Shown in pieces: positions 17,054 through 24,642 of a DNA stretch of 64,000 nucleotides. How positions within the stretch are numbered: the stretch's first letter is position 1; each line of letters opens with the position of its first letter. Source of the stretch: Saccharofermentans sp. (lineage in GTDB: Bacteria > Bacillota > Clostridia > Saccharofermentanales > Saccharofermentanaceae); contig JAILMW010000022.1 of NCBI GenBank assembly GCA_024692235.1, positions 1 to 64,000 of the forward strand. The letters are read 5' to 3'. The notes beneath the pieces were generated by a model, which worked only from the letters and a program-made list of their open reading frames with translations, did not search any database and was not told where the DNA came from. Both the position numbers and the translations under genes were made by a program.

Positions 17054-18262
17054 ATGGCTGCGACTTGTAAGAACTGCGGAGCAATGTTGACGTTCGACCC
17101 GGCTTCACAGATGCTCGTGTGCGAATACTGTAACGGCAGATTTAAGCCCGAAGAGATAGAGGCTGAGAGAAAATCTTATGTAGAACATCAGGAAGCGGTA
17201 GCCGCGAACGAAGTATACGGCACAGAGGATGAGAAGCTCCTGGACTGCTATGTATATACATGTAATCACTGCGGCGGTGAGATCATAATTAACGGTACAG
17301 AGGCTTCTACGAAGTGTATTTACTGCGGTAATTCAGCAGTGGTATTCAGCAGGATATCCAAGCAGAGAAGGCCTGACGTGATAATGCCTTTTGCGGTATC
17401 TAAGGATAAGGCCGTGCAGCTTATAAGAGGCAGGTTCAAGAAAGGCAGATTTATACCCGATGAGGTGAAGAACTTCAAAGCAGAGCATGTAAGGGGTATC
17501 TATATTCCGTATTGGATCGTCGATGCGAAGCATACGGATGCGGTGGTGATCAGGGGTTCAGTCGGTTCAGGTAAACACAAAAGGACCGTATATGCAGGAA
17601 GAGCAGGTTCCATGAATGTTCATGATCTTCCTCTTGATGCATCTACTCTCTTGTCAGATGAGAGCAGCACTCGTCTTGAGCCTTATGATCTTAAGGAGCT
17701 GAAGCCTTTCGACGAAGATTATCTTGCGGGGTTCTATTCCAATGTAACGGATATTACTTTCGGTGATATGAAGAAGGTCGTATGCACGAGAGCGAACAGC
17801 TTCTTCCGTGAGGCTGCTTGTGACGATGTTAAGGGCGTATCCGGTAAGAGTGTAGTAGCCTCCAAGCCCCATACGGCTATCAATTACGGCAACATGAAAT
17901 ATGCTATGCTTCCCGCGTGGTTTGTAACTTTTGATTATCAAGGGAAGCATAATACGGTTCTCGTGAACGGACAGACAGGTAAGATCGTGTGTGGTATCCC
18001 GTGGAATAAGAAGAAGTTTGTCGCTATGGTGGCGGGGATGAGTGTGGTACTTACCGCTTTGTTCTCATTCATCCTGAGATTTCTTTTGCCTGCCTTGCTT
18101 GAGAATTCCGATGATGACGACGGAGGCAATGTGATCTTATTCCTTATCGTATTATGCATTATCGCTGCCGCAGGCGGCCTTACCCAAATGAAACGTACGG
18201 TAAAGAGCATAGAGCTTACGCAGTCTAAGAACATATTCAATTTTGTTAAGAAGAGGCAGTGA
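17054..18262 (+). CDS. Double zinc-ribbon membrane protein (TFIIB-type ribbon)
   Basis: A 402-residue protein starting with two zinc ribbons: CKNCGAML...CEYCN (residues about 5-26) and CNHCGGE...CIYCGN (about 74-98). A beta-rich cytosolic domain of about 200 residues follows (RGIYIPYWIVDA, LPAWFVTFDYQGK). Two C-terminal membrane segments (VAMVAGMSVVLTALFSFILRF and VILFLIVLCIIAAAGGL) flank an acidic NSDDDDGG loop. It resembles the clostridial TFIIB-type zinc ribbon proteins of unknown function. A good AAGGAG and an upstream TATAAT (17014-17019) support expression. The next small gene begins one base after its stop. Confidence 0.7.
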   Translation: MAATCKNCGAMLTFDPASQMLVCEYCNGRFKPEEIEAERKSYVEHQEAVAANEVYGTEDEKLLDCYVYTCNHCGGEIIINGTEASTKCIYCGNSAVVFSRISKQRRPDVIMPFAVSKDKAVQLIRGRFKKGRFIPDEVKNFKAEHVRGIYIPYWIVDAKHTDAVVIRGSVGSGKHKRTVYAGRAGSMNVHDLPLDASTLLSDESSTRLEPYDLKELKPFDEDYLAGFYSNVTDITFGDMKKVVCTRANSFFREAACDDVKGVSGKSVVASKPHTAINYGNMKYAMLPAWFVTFDYQGKHNTVLVNGQTGKIVCGIPWNKKKFVAMVAGMSVVLTALFSFILRFLLPALLENSDDDDGGNVILFLIVLCIIAAAGGLTQMKRTVKSIELTQSKNIFNFVKKRQ

Positions 18263-18263
18263 T

Positions 18264-18545
18264 ATGGATATCTTATATTTTATAGGTGCATTGATACTGG
18301 GAACCGGCCTCGGGATAGGAACATCATTCTTCGTTTGCGCATCGATGCTTAAGAATTCCAATGACATGGGAGATTCTGTCGGTACGGCAAAAGAATATAC
18401 CGACCCTGCAGTATTTACGGTAAAGGTCGACAGACTAAAGAGCGCAGAACGCGAGTGTTTCCATAATCTTAATGAGATCCCGCTTGCGCCTTTATACAAG
18501 GAGCCTTCTTTGGACGAAGAAGTACATAAGCTCGAGAAGAAGTAA
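18264..18545 (+). CDS. Small single-span membrane protein
   Basis: A 93-residue protein with one N-terminal membrane segment (ILYFIGALILGTGLGIGTSFFVCASML) and a charged cytosolic tail ending in a short Lys/Glu-rich helix. The family is not recognised. The start at ATG 18264 is one base past the zinc-ribbon stop with AGAGG upstream, so the two are almost surely co-translated and may work together. A GrpB-like gene follows 12 bases later. Confidence 0.6.
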   Translation: MDILYFIGALILGTGLGIGTSFFVCASMLKNSNDMGDSVGTAKEYTDPAVFTVKVDRLKSAERECFHNLNEIPLAPLYKEPSLDEEVHKLEKK

Positions 18546-18557
18546 GGATGGAAGACG

Positions 18558-19067
18558 GTGACTAAGAGAGTAATAGTCGAATCCTATAACAGTGCGTGGA
18601 AGAAGGATTTTGAAGATATAAGATCCGAGCTTATGGCTGTACTGGAAGGCAAGGTCATCAATATCGAGCATGTAGGAAGTACTTCCGTTGAAGGGCTGTC
18701 TGCCAAGCCCATAATCGACATCGATGTCGTTATCGAAGATGAGGATGCGTTCCCTGCAGTCAAGGCTGCAATGGAGAGTATAGGATATACTCACGAAGGT
18801 GATCTCGGGATAAAGGGAAGAGAAGCTTTCAAATACACAGGCAAGGAACACTTAAGGAAGCATCATTTATATGTATGCACCAAGGATGCAGATGAGCTTA
18901 AGCGCCATATATCATTCAGGGACTATCTTCGCTCGCACCCTGAAGCTGTAAGAGAATACGGCAGGATAAAGGAGGAAGGCGCCAAGCTCTATCCTCTTGA
19001 TATCGATAGTTATATCGAGCACAAGGCACCTTTTATCGAAGATATATACAGAATGCTCGGCATGTAG
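18558..19067 (+). CDS. GrpB/UPF0157 nucleotidyltransferase-fold protein
   Basis: A 169-residue GrpB family protein with a nucleotidyltransferase fold. The signature EHVGSTSVEGLSAKPIIDIDVVI carries the GS and the acidic metal pair (D-x-D), followed by YTHEGDLGIKGREAF and the HHLYVC block. Length and motif spacing are normal. Biochemical function is unproven for the family. Initiation is at GTG 18558 with AAGGATGG upstream; there is no ATG in a suitable place. It probably forms one transcript with the two genes before it. Confidence 0.85.
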   Translation: MTKRVIVESYNSAWKKDFEDIRSELMAVLEGKVINIEHVGSTSVEGLSAKPIIDIDVVIEDEDAFPAVKAAMESIGYTHEGDLGIKGREAFKYTGKEHLRKHHLYVCTKDADELKRHISFRDYLRSHPEAVREYGRIKEEGAKLYPLDIDSYIEHKAPFIEDIYRMLGM

Positions 19068-19182
19068 CTAAGCACCATAAGTTGCAGCCCGGGAATTATC
19101 ATAAAAGGAACTGATAAGACGGACTCCTGAACTCGCGTGACTAAGATCTCCTCTGTCCGATACATTTGATACTAATTGGCGA

Positions 19183-19304
19183 TTCTCCACTGGTGTCTCC
19201 AGTAACGAGAAAACGGAGACAGTAGTGGAGAAATTTTGCCTGATATTGAAGGATTTTTCTCCACCCGGGTCTCCATTTTCAAAAAACGGAGACGTGAGCG
19301 GAGA
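19183..19304. repeat. Two tandem look-alike hairpins in an intergenic region
   Basis: Each unit has an outer arm TTCTCCAC, an inner arm GTCTCC, an AT-rich loop, then GGAGAC and a return outer arm (GTGGAGAA in unit 1, GCGGAGA in unit 2). Unit 1 spans 19183-19232 and unit 2 spans 19257-19304. The region 19068-19395 holds no gene. Unit 1 could terminate grpB (AAATTTT follows), but two matched copies are more than one terminator needs. Confidence 0.7.
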
Positions 19305-19395
19305 CCCCGAGCGATAAATACAGATACTATCCTGCTTAGCACATATATATTGTCTTATGATATCCTTTATGCAGAAGATCATCAGGGAGGTCGAA

Positions 19396-19815
19396 ATGCT
19401 CACGGTACGACATGTAAGAGAAGAAGATAAGGACTTCTGGTATAGTCTTGATAAGCATCTTCCTGAAGATGAATTCGAGAAGAAGGTTCGTGATGCGCAG
19501 GGTTATATCCTGCTTGATGAATGTGACCCTGTAGGGATCTTAAGATATAACCTTTTCTGGGATAATACGCCCTTTTGTACGCTTCTTTATATCAGAGATG
19601 ACCTGCATAAGAAAGGTTACGGGAAACATCTCATGAAGTACTGGGAAGACGAGATGAGAACTAAGGGATATAAGATGCTCCTTACATCTACTCAGGTGGA
19701 TGAAGAGGCGCAGCATTTTTACAGGAAGCTGGGATACAAAGACTGCGGCGGACTTACTGTCGATTGTCCTGAGCTTGCTCAGCCAATGGAGATGTTCTTG
19801 AGTAAAGTGTTGTAA
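19396..19815 (+). CDS. GNAT N-acetyltransferase
   Basis: A 139-residue acetyltransferase. The acetyl-CoA binding motif A is DDLHKKGYGKHLMKYWE (the Q/R-x-x-G-x-G/A loop, here K-K-G-Y-G-K). It is followed by QHFYRKLGYKDCGG, the usual C-terminal beta-strand and Tyr region. The substrate is unknown; the size fits small-molecule or protein N-acetylation. The ATG at 19396 is preceded by AGGGAGG seven bases upstream. Confidence 0.85.
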   Translation: MLTVRHVREEDKDFWYSLDKHLPEDEFEKKVRDAQGYILLDECDPVGILRYNLFWDNTPFCTLLYIRDDLHKKGYGKHLMKYWEDEMRTKGYKMLLTSTQVDEEAQHFYRKLGYKDCGGLTVDCPELAQPMEMFLSKVL

Positions 19816-19854
19816 TATAAGTACATCGGAATAAGAGATAAGGGAGGTAGATCC

Positions 19855-20406
19855 ATGGGTGGAATCATACTCGGATGCGGAATATTATTTCTTGCAGGAG
19901 GCATTTTGCTTCTTATAGCATTTCTTGTCTTCGGCAAATATCTTACTCAGAAGAAAAAGTGCACGGCAACCGCGGAAGGCAAGGTCGTAGGATATACGAT
20001 CGCTGCTTACAGTAAGCTTCTTCGTTACCCTATAGTCGAATTTGCGGCAGAAGACGGTAAGAAATACAGGATCAAGGGCCCCGAGTACAGGATTCATTCC
20101 GTATCGGGATCTTTGAACTTCAAGACCGGATATAAGATCGAAGAGAACGATGAGAAGCAGACAATACATGTAAGCAGGGGCGTTCTTTCCGAAGAATACC
20201 CGTATTCTTGCATGAGAAATCCCCTTGCGAGCAAATATCCTAAAGGCACGACTTTCCCCGTATTCTACGATCCTTCGCATCCGAAGAAGGGTTATGTCAA
20301 GCGTTACTGTGATAAGCGCTTTATGTTCTGGATACTATCAGGCACAGCGATCTTCTGTTTTATTATCGGTATTTTTATCTTCCTGATGTTTTATCTGTTC
20401 GGCTGA
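19855..20406 (+). CDS. DUF3592-like membrane protein
   Basis: A 183-residue protein with a membrane segment at each end (GGIILGCGILFLAGGILLLIAFLVF and FWILSGTAIFCFIIGIFIFLMFYLF). The exposed beta-rich domain between them has TATAEGKVVGY, PIVEFAAEDGKKYRI and FPVFYDPSHPKKGYV, the pattern of DUF3592 proteins. The function is unknown. A strong AGGGAGG lies eight bases before the ATG. It follows the GNAT gene by 39 bases and may share its transcript. Confidence 0.7.
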   Translation: MGGIILGCGILFLAGGILLLIAFLVFGKYLTQKKKCTATAEGKVVGYTIAAYSKLLRYPIVEFAAEDGKKYRIKGPEYRIHSVSGSLNFKTGYKIEENDEKQTIHVSRGVLSEEYPYSCMRNPLASKYPKGTTFPVFYDPSHPKKGYVKRYCDKRFMFWILSGTAIFCFIIGIFIFLMFYLFG

Positions 20407-20462
20407 GAAGGGATAAGAAGCTGACTCGGAAGAACCGTTTTTCAGAGTTTTAAAAAAGGCAT

Positions 20463-20491
20463 TTGACACAGATCGGATTCCGTGTGATAAT
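20463..20491 (+). promoter_or_regulatory. Promoter of the ohrR-gpx operon
   Basis: Perfect TTGACA (20463-20468), a 17-base spacer and GATAAT (20486-20491). Confidence 0.88.
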
Positions 20492-20509
20492 TTAATTGTA
20501 CACAAGTAA
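20492..20509 (+). promoter_or_regulatory. OhrR/MarR-type operator
   Basis: TTAATTGTACACAAGTAA is an 18-base near-perfect palindrome (one mismatched pair) directly after the -10 box and across the expected start site. A looser copy (CAAGTGAATTACAAG, about 20518-20532) follows. Placement fits autorepression by the MarR-type regulator encoded next. Confidence 0.75.
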
Positions 20510-20548
20510 ATTGAACGCAAGTGAATTACAAGGAGAGAACAGAAGATA

Positions 20549-21007
20549 ATGAGCAACAAGGATTACGACCGACTTAAGCTTGATAATCAGGTATGCTTTC
20601 CGTTGTATGCCTGTTCCAAGGAGCTTGTAAGGCAGTACGGTCCGTATCTTAAGGCGCTCGATCTTACCTACACGCAGTACATCGTGATGATGGTACTGTG
20701 GGAGGACGAACAGATCTCCTCCAAGGAACTTGCAGGCAGGCTGCACCTTGATTACGGTACATTGACTCCGGTACTTAAGAAGCTCGAAGGACTCGGATAT
20801 CTCACAAGAGAAAGATCGGATGAGGATGAGAGGATCTTAAGCATAGGACTTACCGACAAGGGCAGGAAGATCAAGGATAAAGCTGTGAAGATACCTTCGT
20901 GCATAGCCGACAATGTAGGGCTTACAAGAGAGGAATTCGAGACGCTTTACAGATTAACTTACAAGGCACTTTATAACATGGAGACATCAGCCAAAGGAGG
21001 AAAATGA
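20549..21007 (+). CDS. ohrR: Peroxide-sensing MarR repressor, OhrR type
   Basis: A 152-residue winged-helix regulator. The N-terminal LKLDNQVCFPLYACSKE carries the conserved sensing cysteine of OhrR (the CFALY motif). The recognition region is SSKELAGRLHLDYGTLTPVLKKLEGLGYLTRERSDEDERILSIGLTDKG. OhrR proteins bind DNA as dimers and release it when the cysteine is oxidised by organic peroxide. A strong promoter, a palindromic operator at its start site and a peroxidase gene overlapping its stop support this role here. Usual partners are ohr or ahpC; a glutathione peroxidase partner is less common. Confidence 0.85.
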   Translation: MSNKDYDRLKLDNQVCFPLYACSKELVRQYGPYLKALDLTYTQYIVMMVLWEDEQISSKELAGRLHLDYGTLTPVLKKLEGLGYLTRERSDEDERILSIGLTDKGRKIKDKAVKIPSCIADNVGLTREEFETLYRLTYKALYNMETSAKGGK

Positions 21008-21009
21008 CC

Positions 21010-21555
21010 ATGGCAAGCATCTACGATTTCAACGTTAAGGACAGAAAAGGTAATGAGGTAAGCCTCAAGGAGTATGAGGGCAAGGTATTGCTCATCGTAA
21101 ATACAGCAACAGGATGCGGATTTACTCCTCACTATGAGCCTCTTGAGGCAATGTATAAGGATCTTAAGGATAAGGGATTCGAGATCCTCGATTTCCCCAG
21201 CAATCAGTTCGCAGATCAGGCTCCCGGATCAGACGATGAGATCCACGAGTTCTGCAAGATGAAGTTCGGTACTGAGTTCCCTCAGTTCTCCAAGATCGAC
21301 GTTAACGGCGAGACAGCATCTCCCTTATTCTCTTATCTTGCTACGGAGAAGCCTTTCGAAGGGTTCGGCAAAGGTCTTAAGAATATAGCTCTTGAGAAGT
21401 TCTCCAACATGAATAACAAGAAGTTCGGAGATAAGGCTTATATCAAGTGGAACTTTACTAAGTTCCTTATCGACCGCGAAGGCAAGGTCATCTCAAGATT
21501 CGAGCCCACAGTCGATATGGCTGATGTAAGAGCAGCAGTAGAGGCATTGCTGTAA
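21010..21555 (+). CDS. Glutathione peroxidase family (thioredoxin-type) protein
   Basis: A 181-residue GPx-family peroxidase. It reduces hydroperoxides; bacterial cysteine forms mostly use thioredoxin rather than glutathione. It has NTATGCGFTPHYEPLE with the peroxidatic Cys, the Gln of FPSNQFADQAPG (Cys of the usual FPCNQF replaced by Ser), and the Trp/Asn of KWNFTKFLIDREG, so the catalytic tetrad is complete. The usual TPQY reads TPHY. The ATG at 21010 has the better distance to GGAGG; the ATG at 21004 overlaps the ohrR stop (ATGA). The gene is in a two-gene operon under peroxide control. Confidence 0.9.
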   Translation: MASIYDFNVKDRKGNEVSLKEYEGKVLLIVNTATGCGFTPHYEPLEAMYKDLKDKGFEILDFPSNQFADQAPGSDDEIHEFCKMKFGTEFPQFSKIDVNGETASPLFSYLATEKPFEGFGKGLKNIALEKFSNMNNKKFGDKAYIKWNFTKFLIDREGKVISRFEPTVDMADVRAAVEALL

Positions 21556-21632
21556 TACACTAAGCTTAATGTAAAACAATACCCCCCGGTGTTATAATAT
21601 TCATTGGAATATGAAGCATCGGGGGTAGTTTT

Positions 21633-22520
21633 ATGAGTGATGTAAAGATGCATCTTTGTGATTCCTGCGGCGGACATCTTAAGGTAGATCTTGAGAAGCA
21701 GATATACACTTGTCCTTTCTGCGGAGTCACATATGATTACGAATACTTTAAGGAAGACGATATCCTGTCGAAGGCACAGACTTTCGAAGAAAGAGGCGAA
21801 CTTGATGCTGCCTTGGATGCGTATAAGTTCTATCTTACGAAGGATCCTCATAACACCGGAGTGCTCAAGAAAGCAATGCTCTTTACGCATCATATCGCGG
21901 ATATAAATGTGCTTCGAGATGTTAAGGTCATGGAAGGATTTACTTCAGACCCTTCTGAGACAAAGTGGGTAGTAGAGAGCAGCAATGAAGAGTCTAAGGA
22001 GTTCTTCGAGACAGAGCAGGAGATCTTCGAGAAAGCATACGAATACCATAACCTCGCAGAGGAACTCGAGCCCGTGGATACGGAAGTTAAGAAGCTTGAG
22101 GATAAGATACTTGAGATCGATGGTCTTATCGGCGGTCAGTTCTTAACTTACGAGAATAAAGATCTGGGTTTTTCGGATTATAAGGATCCCAGGAAAGTTG
22201 CCCAAAAGTGGCGTTTTGGGTATGTGATGAGTACGCTCTTTATGTCGCTTTTGGCGCTCGCGGCTACCCGCAGCTTCATAGGCGGTGCAGTCTTCGGTCT
22301 CATCACTGCAGGAGTCTGCGCGGTGATCCACTATGCTACCTTCGTTACGAGGATCAAGGAGATCGATAAGCTGGAAGCTCAGAAAGAACAAGTCAAATCA
22401 GAACTCTCTAAGAAGAGAGAAATAAGTAAAGAGATAGCAAGCCGCAAGAATGTGGCTTTACAGAATATAAGAAAGCTGATGATAAAGCTTAGTAAGCTTG
22501 AAGAGCAAGCTGTTGACTGA
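21633..22520 (+). CDS. Zinc-ribbon, two-span membrane protein with coiled coil
   Basis: A 295-residue protein. A rubredoxin-like zinc ribbon (CDSCGGHLKV...CPFCGVTYDY, residues 9-31) is followed by a helical TPR-like part (RGELDAALDAYKFYLTKDPHN). A middle acidic region comes next, then two membrane segments (VMSTLFMSLLALAATRSF and GGAVFGLITAGVCAVIHYATF) and a C-terminal coiled coil rich in Lys and Glu. It shares the zinc-ribbon-plus-two-spans plan with the gene at 17054. The function is unknown. A TATAAT lies at about 21594-21599, and CGGGGGTAG is the ribosome site. Confidence 0.65.
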   Translation: MSDVKMHLCDSCGGHLKVDLEKQIYTCPFCGVTYDYEYFKEDDILSKAQTFEERGELDAALDAYKFYLTKDPHNTGVLKKAMLFTHHIADINVLRDVKVMEGFTSDPSETKWVVESSNEESKEFFETEQEIFEKAYEYHNLAEELEPVDTEVKKLEDKILEIDGLIGGQFLTYENKDLGFSDYKDPRKVAQKWRFGYVMSTLFMSLLALAATRSFIGGAVFGLITAGVCAVIHYATFVTRIKEIDKLEAQKEQVKSELSKKREISKEIASRKNVALQNIRKLMIKLSKLEEQAVD

Positions 22521-22542
22521 TAACTGCCTTCAGTGGAGAAGT

Positions 22543-23292
22543 TCAGACAGAAGGACCGTGATATCGGGGCTTACCCTGAGATTTGTTGCCGAATTCTATA
22601 GCTTCCTTAGGACAGAGATTGATGCATCCCATGCAGTGAGTGCACTTATCTCCCCATACCGGAATATTATCCTTCATGGAGATATTTCCCAGGGGACAGA
22701 CACGCGTGCACATAGAGCATCCTATGCATTTATCCGTTGCATAGAAATCCTTTGCGGTGATAAAGAACTTATCGTAGACGGGAAGGCTCACCTTGGCGAT
22801 AAGATAGTGTGAGATCTTGCTCTTAGTCTCTTCAAAAGGTTCGGATAATCTTATGGCTTCAGCTGCCTTCTTGATCGTATCCGTCGCATCGCCGACAGTC
22901 TTTCTGTTCTCCCAGTCCGATCTCATAGGGAAGTACAGAAGATAGTTCTGGGGCATCGCTACTCCCATAGTACCCATGTATTTAAGATCCATATCTTCGC
23001 AGATCTTCCTGCAGAATCTGTCTGCGGCGCCTATACCGCCTGCATATGTCATGAAGAAATACGCCTTTGCGCCTATTTTAAACGTTGACTTTCTTATGAG
23101 CTTCTCGAAAGGCTCCGGCGGCGCCGATACGTATATGGGACACACGAATACGAGCGTATCTTCTTCTTCGAAAGTCATCGGTGTGTCTTTCTTAAGAGAA
23201 AGTGCCGAATCGTATATATCATCTCCCGTGATCTTCGCGATGTTTTCCGCCGCGAACTTGCTATTGCCTGTTCCCGTAAAGTAAATGACCAT
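22543..23292 (-). CDS. EFR1-type flavodoxin-ferredoxin fusion
   Basis: A 249-residue redox protein. The N-terminal flavodoxin-like domain starts with IYFTGTGNSKFAAENIA, the phosphate loop for FMN, and has FVCPIYVSAPPEPF. The C-terminal domain carries two 4Fe-4S motifs, CIGCSMCTRVCP (about 190-201) and CTHCMGCINLCP (about 217-228). Proteins of this shape (EFR1 family ferrodoxin) are frequent in anaerobic Bacillota; their partners are unknown. AGAGGA precedes the ATG. It is convergent with the zinc-ribbon gene and divergent from the SUFU gene. Confidence 0.88.
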   Translation of the reverse strand: MVIYFTGTGNSKFAAENIAKITGDDIYDSALSLKKDTPMTFEEEDTLVFVCPIYVSAPPEPFEKLIRKSTFKIGAKAYFFMTYAGGIGAADRFCRKICEDMDLKYMGTMGVAMPQNYLLYFPMRSDWENRKTVGDATDTIKKAAEAIRLSEPFEETKSKISHYLIAKVSLPVYDKFFITAKDFYATDKCIGCSMCTRVCPLGNISMKDNIPVWGDKCTHCMGCINLCPKEAIEFGNKSQGKPRYHGPSV

Positions 23293-23439
23293 AGTATAAT
23301 CCTCTATCTTTCTATTCCCTTCCTGCCCGCAGACGATTATATATTTATGCGCGTGTATAAATACGTGGAGATTGGTCTAAAAGTGCGGCAATTGAAGATG
23401 TTATAATCTCTTTGAAGGCCGATATAAGGAGGATCACAG

Positions 23440-24108
23440 ATGGGACTTTTCAGAAGACTTCCGGGGATGCCCAGATATACATACAGTGAGAAGGAATCAC
23501 TTGAGCTGGAAGAATATGTGACCAAGACTTTCGGTGAATTCAAATATGCGATACATGAGCTCATATCTCCTGATATACATCTTGATATCCTGGTCGTGGA
23601 ACCGACAGAGGCAGAGCCTTTCTACAAGCTCGTTACCTGCGGTGCGGGAGCATATAAGATGCCGGTTCCGAGGGCGTACAGGAAGTATGCGAGCAGGTAC
23701 GCGGAATATGTGATCAATATCCCGAAGGACTGGGATATAAGAAGCTCAGCTTCGGAGGATTACTGGCCCGTAAGAGTACTTAAGGAAGTCGGACGCATTC
23801 CGGTATCCTGCAGGACGTGGCTGGGATTCGGCCATACAACGCAGTCCGATGAGCAGGGAAGCGCTTATGCTCCCGATACTAAGCTCAACAGTGTCGTACT
23901 GGACTATGCACTTGATAAGGAGCCGGACAGAGCGAGCCTTCAGATGAGTTCGGGCAGGAAGATAGATTTCTACCAGGTGATCCCTCTTTATCCCGAAGAA
24001 TTAAAGCTCAAGATGGATAATGACGCGGAGACGATCCTGAACAGACTTGATGAGGAGCTTGATGATTACAGGCTCATCTCTAAGGACAGAAAGAACGTGT
24101 GCATCTGA
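23440..24108 (+). CDS. Suppressor-of-fused (SUFU) domain protein
   Basis: A 222-residue protein matching the bacterial SUFU domain: HLDILVVEPTEAEPFYKLVTCGAGAYKMPVP (the conserved DI.....P.....TLVT.GMS-like core), YAEYVINIPKDWDI, WPVRVLKEVGRIP, TWLGFGHTTQ, and FYQVIPLYPEELKLKMDN near the end. Bacterial SUFU proteins often act as immunity proteins in polymorphic-toxin loci or as stand-alone proteins of unknown role. No toxin gene is adjacent here. AAGGAGG is nine bases before the ATG. Confidence 0.85.
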   Translation: MGLFRRLPGMPRYTYSEKESLELEEYVTKTFGEFKYAIHELISPDIHLDILVVEPTEAEPFYKLVTCGAGAYKMPVPRAYRKYASRYAEYVINIPKDWDIRSSASEDYWPVRVLKEVGRIPVSCRTWLGFGHTTQSDEQGSAYAPDTKLNSVVLDYALDKEPDRASLQMSSGRKIDFYQVIPLYPEELKLKMDNDAETILNRLDEELDDYRLISKDRKNVCI

Positions 24109-24117
24109 CCCGTCAAA

Positions 24118-24150
24118 ACAGTCGTCGATCACGGATAAGATGACGACTGT
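24118..24150 (+). terminator. Hairpin after the SUFU gene
   Basis: ACAGTCGTC (24118-24126) and GACGACTGT (24142-24150) pair perfectly. The plus side lacks a good T tract (TATGACGATTTCT) and the minus side has TTTTG, so termination is only likely. Confidence 0.5.
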
Positions 24151-24151
24151 T

Positions 24152-24180
24152 ATGACGATTTCTGCTCTTAGTGCTAATAT
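24152..24180 (+). promoter_or_regulatory. Promoter giving a leaderless GNAT mRNA
   Basis: ATGACG (24152-24157), a 17-base spacer and TAATAT (24175-24180) end six bases before the ATG at 24187. No ribosome site is present. Confidence 0.5.
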
Positions 24181-24186
24181 AAGATC

Positions 24187-24642
24187 ATGTTCCGAGTATT
24201 TGAGATGCATTATGTCAATAAGGATATCCTTGCAGCAGATATCGACTGCATCCCTTTTGACGAGCGGTTCATAGAAGACTATAAGACTTCCTATAACGAA
24301 GCATTCCATCCGATGAGAGAAGCGCTCGGGATCAGGCCCTATGACTGGTATTCCGACCTTGAAGATATAAGGCAATTGTCATCTGATATCTGGCTCCTGA
24401 CAGAAGGAGACGAGCTCATAGGATCTGTCGCCTGCTACGGCAATGAAGTCGACGATCTTTTTGTCGGCAGTAAGTATAAGGGACAGGGCTACGGAAGAAA
24501 GCTCCTTTCCTGGGGGATGGATAAGATCAGGAAATCAGGATATAAAGATATAGTCCTTCATGTGGCACAGTGGAATGAGAATGCCTGTAAGCTCTATGAG
24601 TCCGCAGGCTTTGAGATAACGAAGACAGAGGAGATCGGATGA
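24187..24642 (+). CDS. GNAT N-acetyltransferase
   Basis: A 151-residue acetyltransferase. VDDLFVGSKYKGQGYGRKLLSWGMDKI is motif A with the complete Q-G-x-G-R/K acetyl-CoA loop, and LHVAQWNENACKLYESAGFEITKTE is the C-terminal motif B. The substrate is unknown. The start at 24187 is not certain: it has no Shine-Dalgarno sequence, but a -10-like TAATAT lies six bases upstream, and the next Met (MHYVNKDI) is also possible. Its last four bases overlap the start of the next GNAT gene (ATGA), so the two are co-translated. Confidence 0.82.
   Translation: MFRVFEMHYVNKDILAADIDCIPFDERFIEDYKTSYNEAFHPMREALGIRPYDWYSDLEDIRQLSSDIWLLTEGDELIGSVACYGNEVDDLFVGSKYKGQGYGRKLLSWGMDKIRKSGYKDIVLHVAQWNENACKLYESAGFEITKTEEIG

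Noticed and set aside
18243..18263. An upstream TTG start for the small membrane protein
   Set aside because: It would overlap the zinc-ribbon gene without a ribosome site, whereas ATG 18264 has AGAGG.
21580..21630. CCCCCCG and CGGGGG arms around the 21633 promoter as a regulatory hairpin
   Set aside because: The 5' arm lies upstream of the -10 box, so it would not be in the RNA; as DNA it is too widely spaced for an operator.
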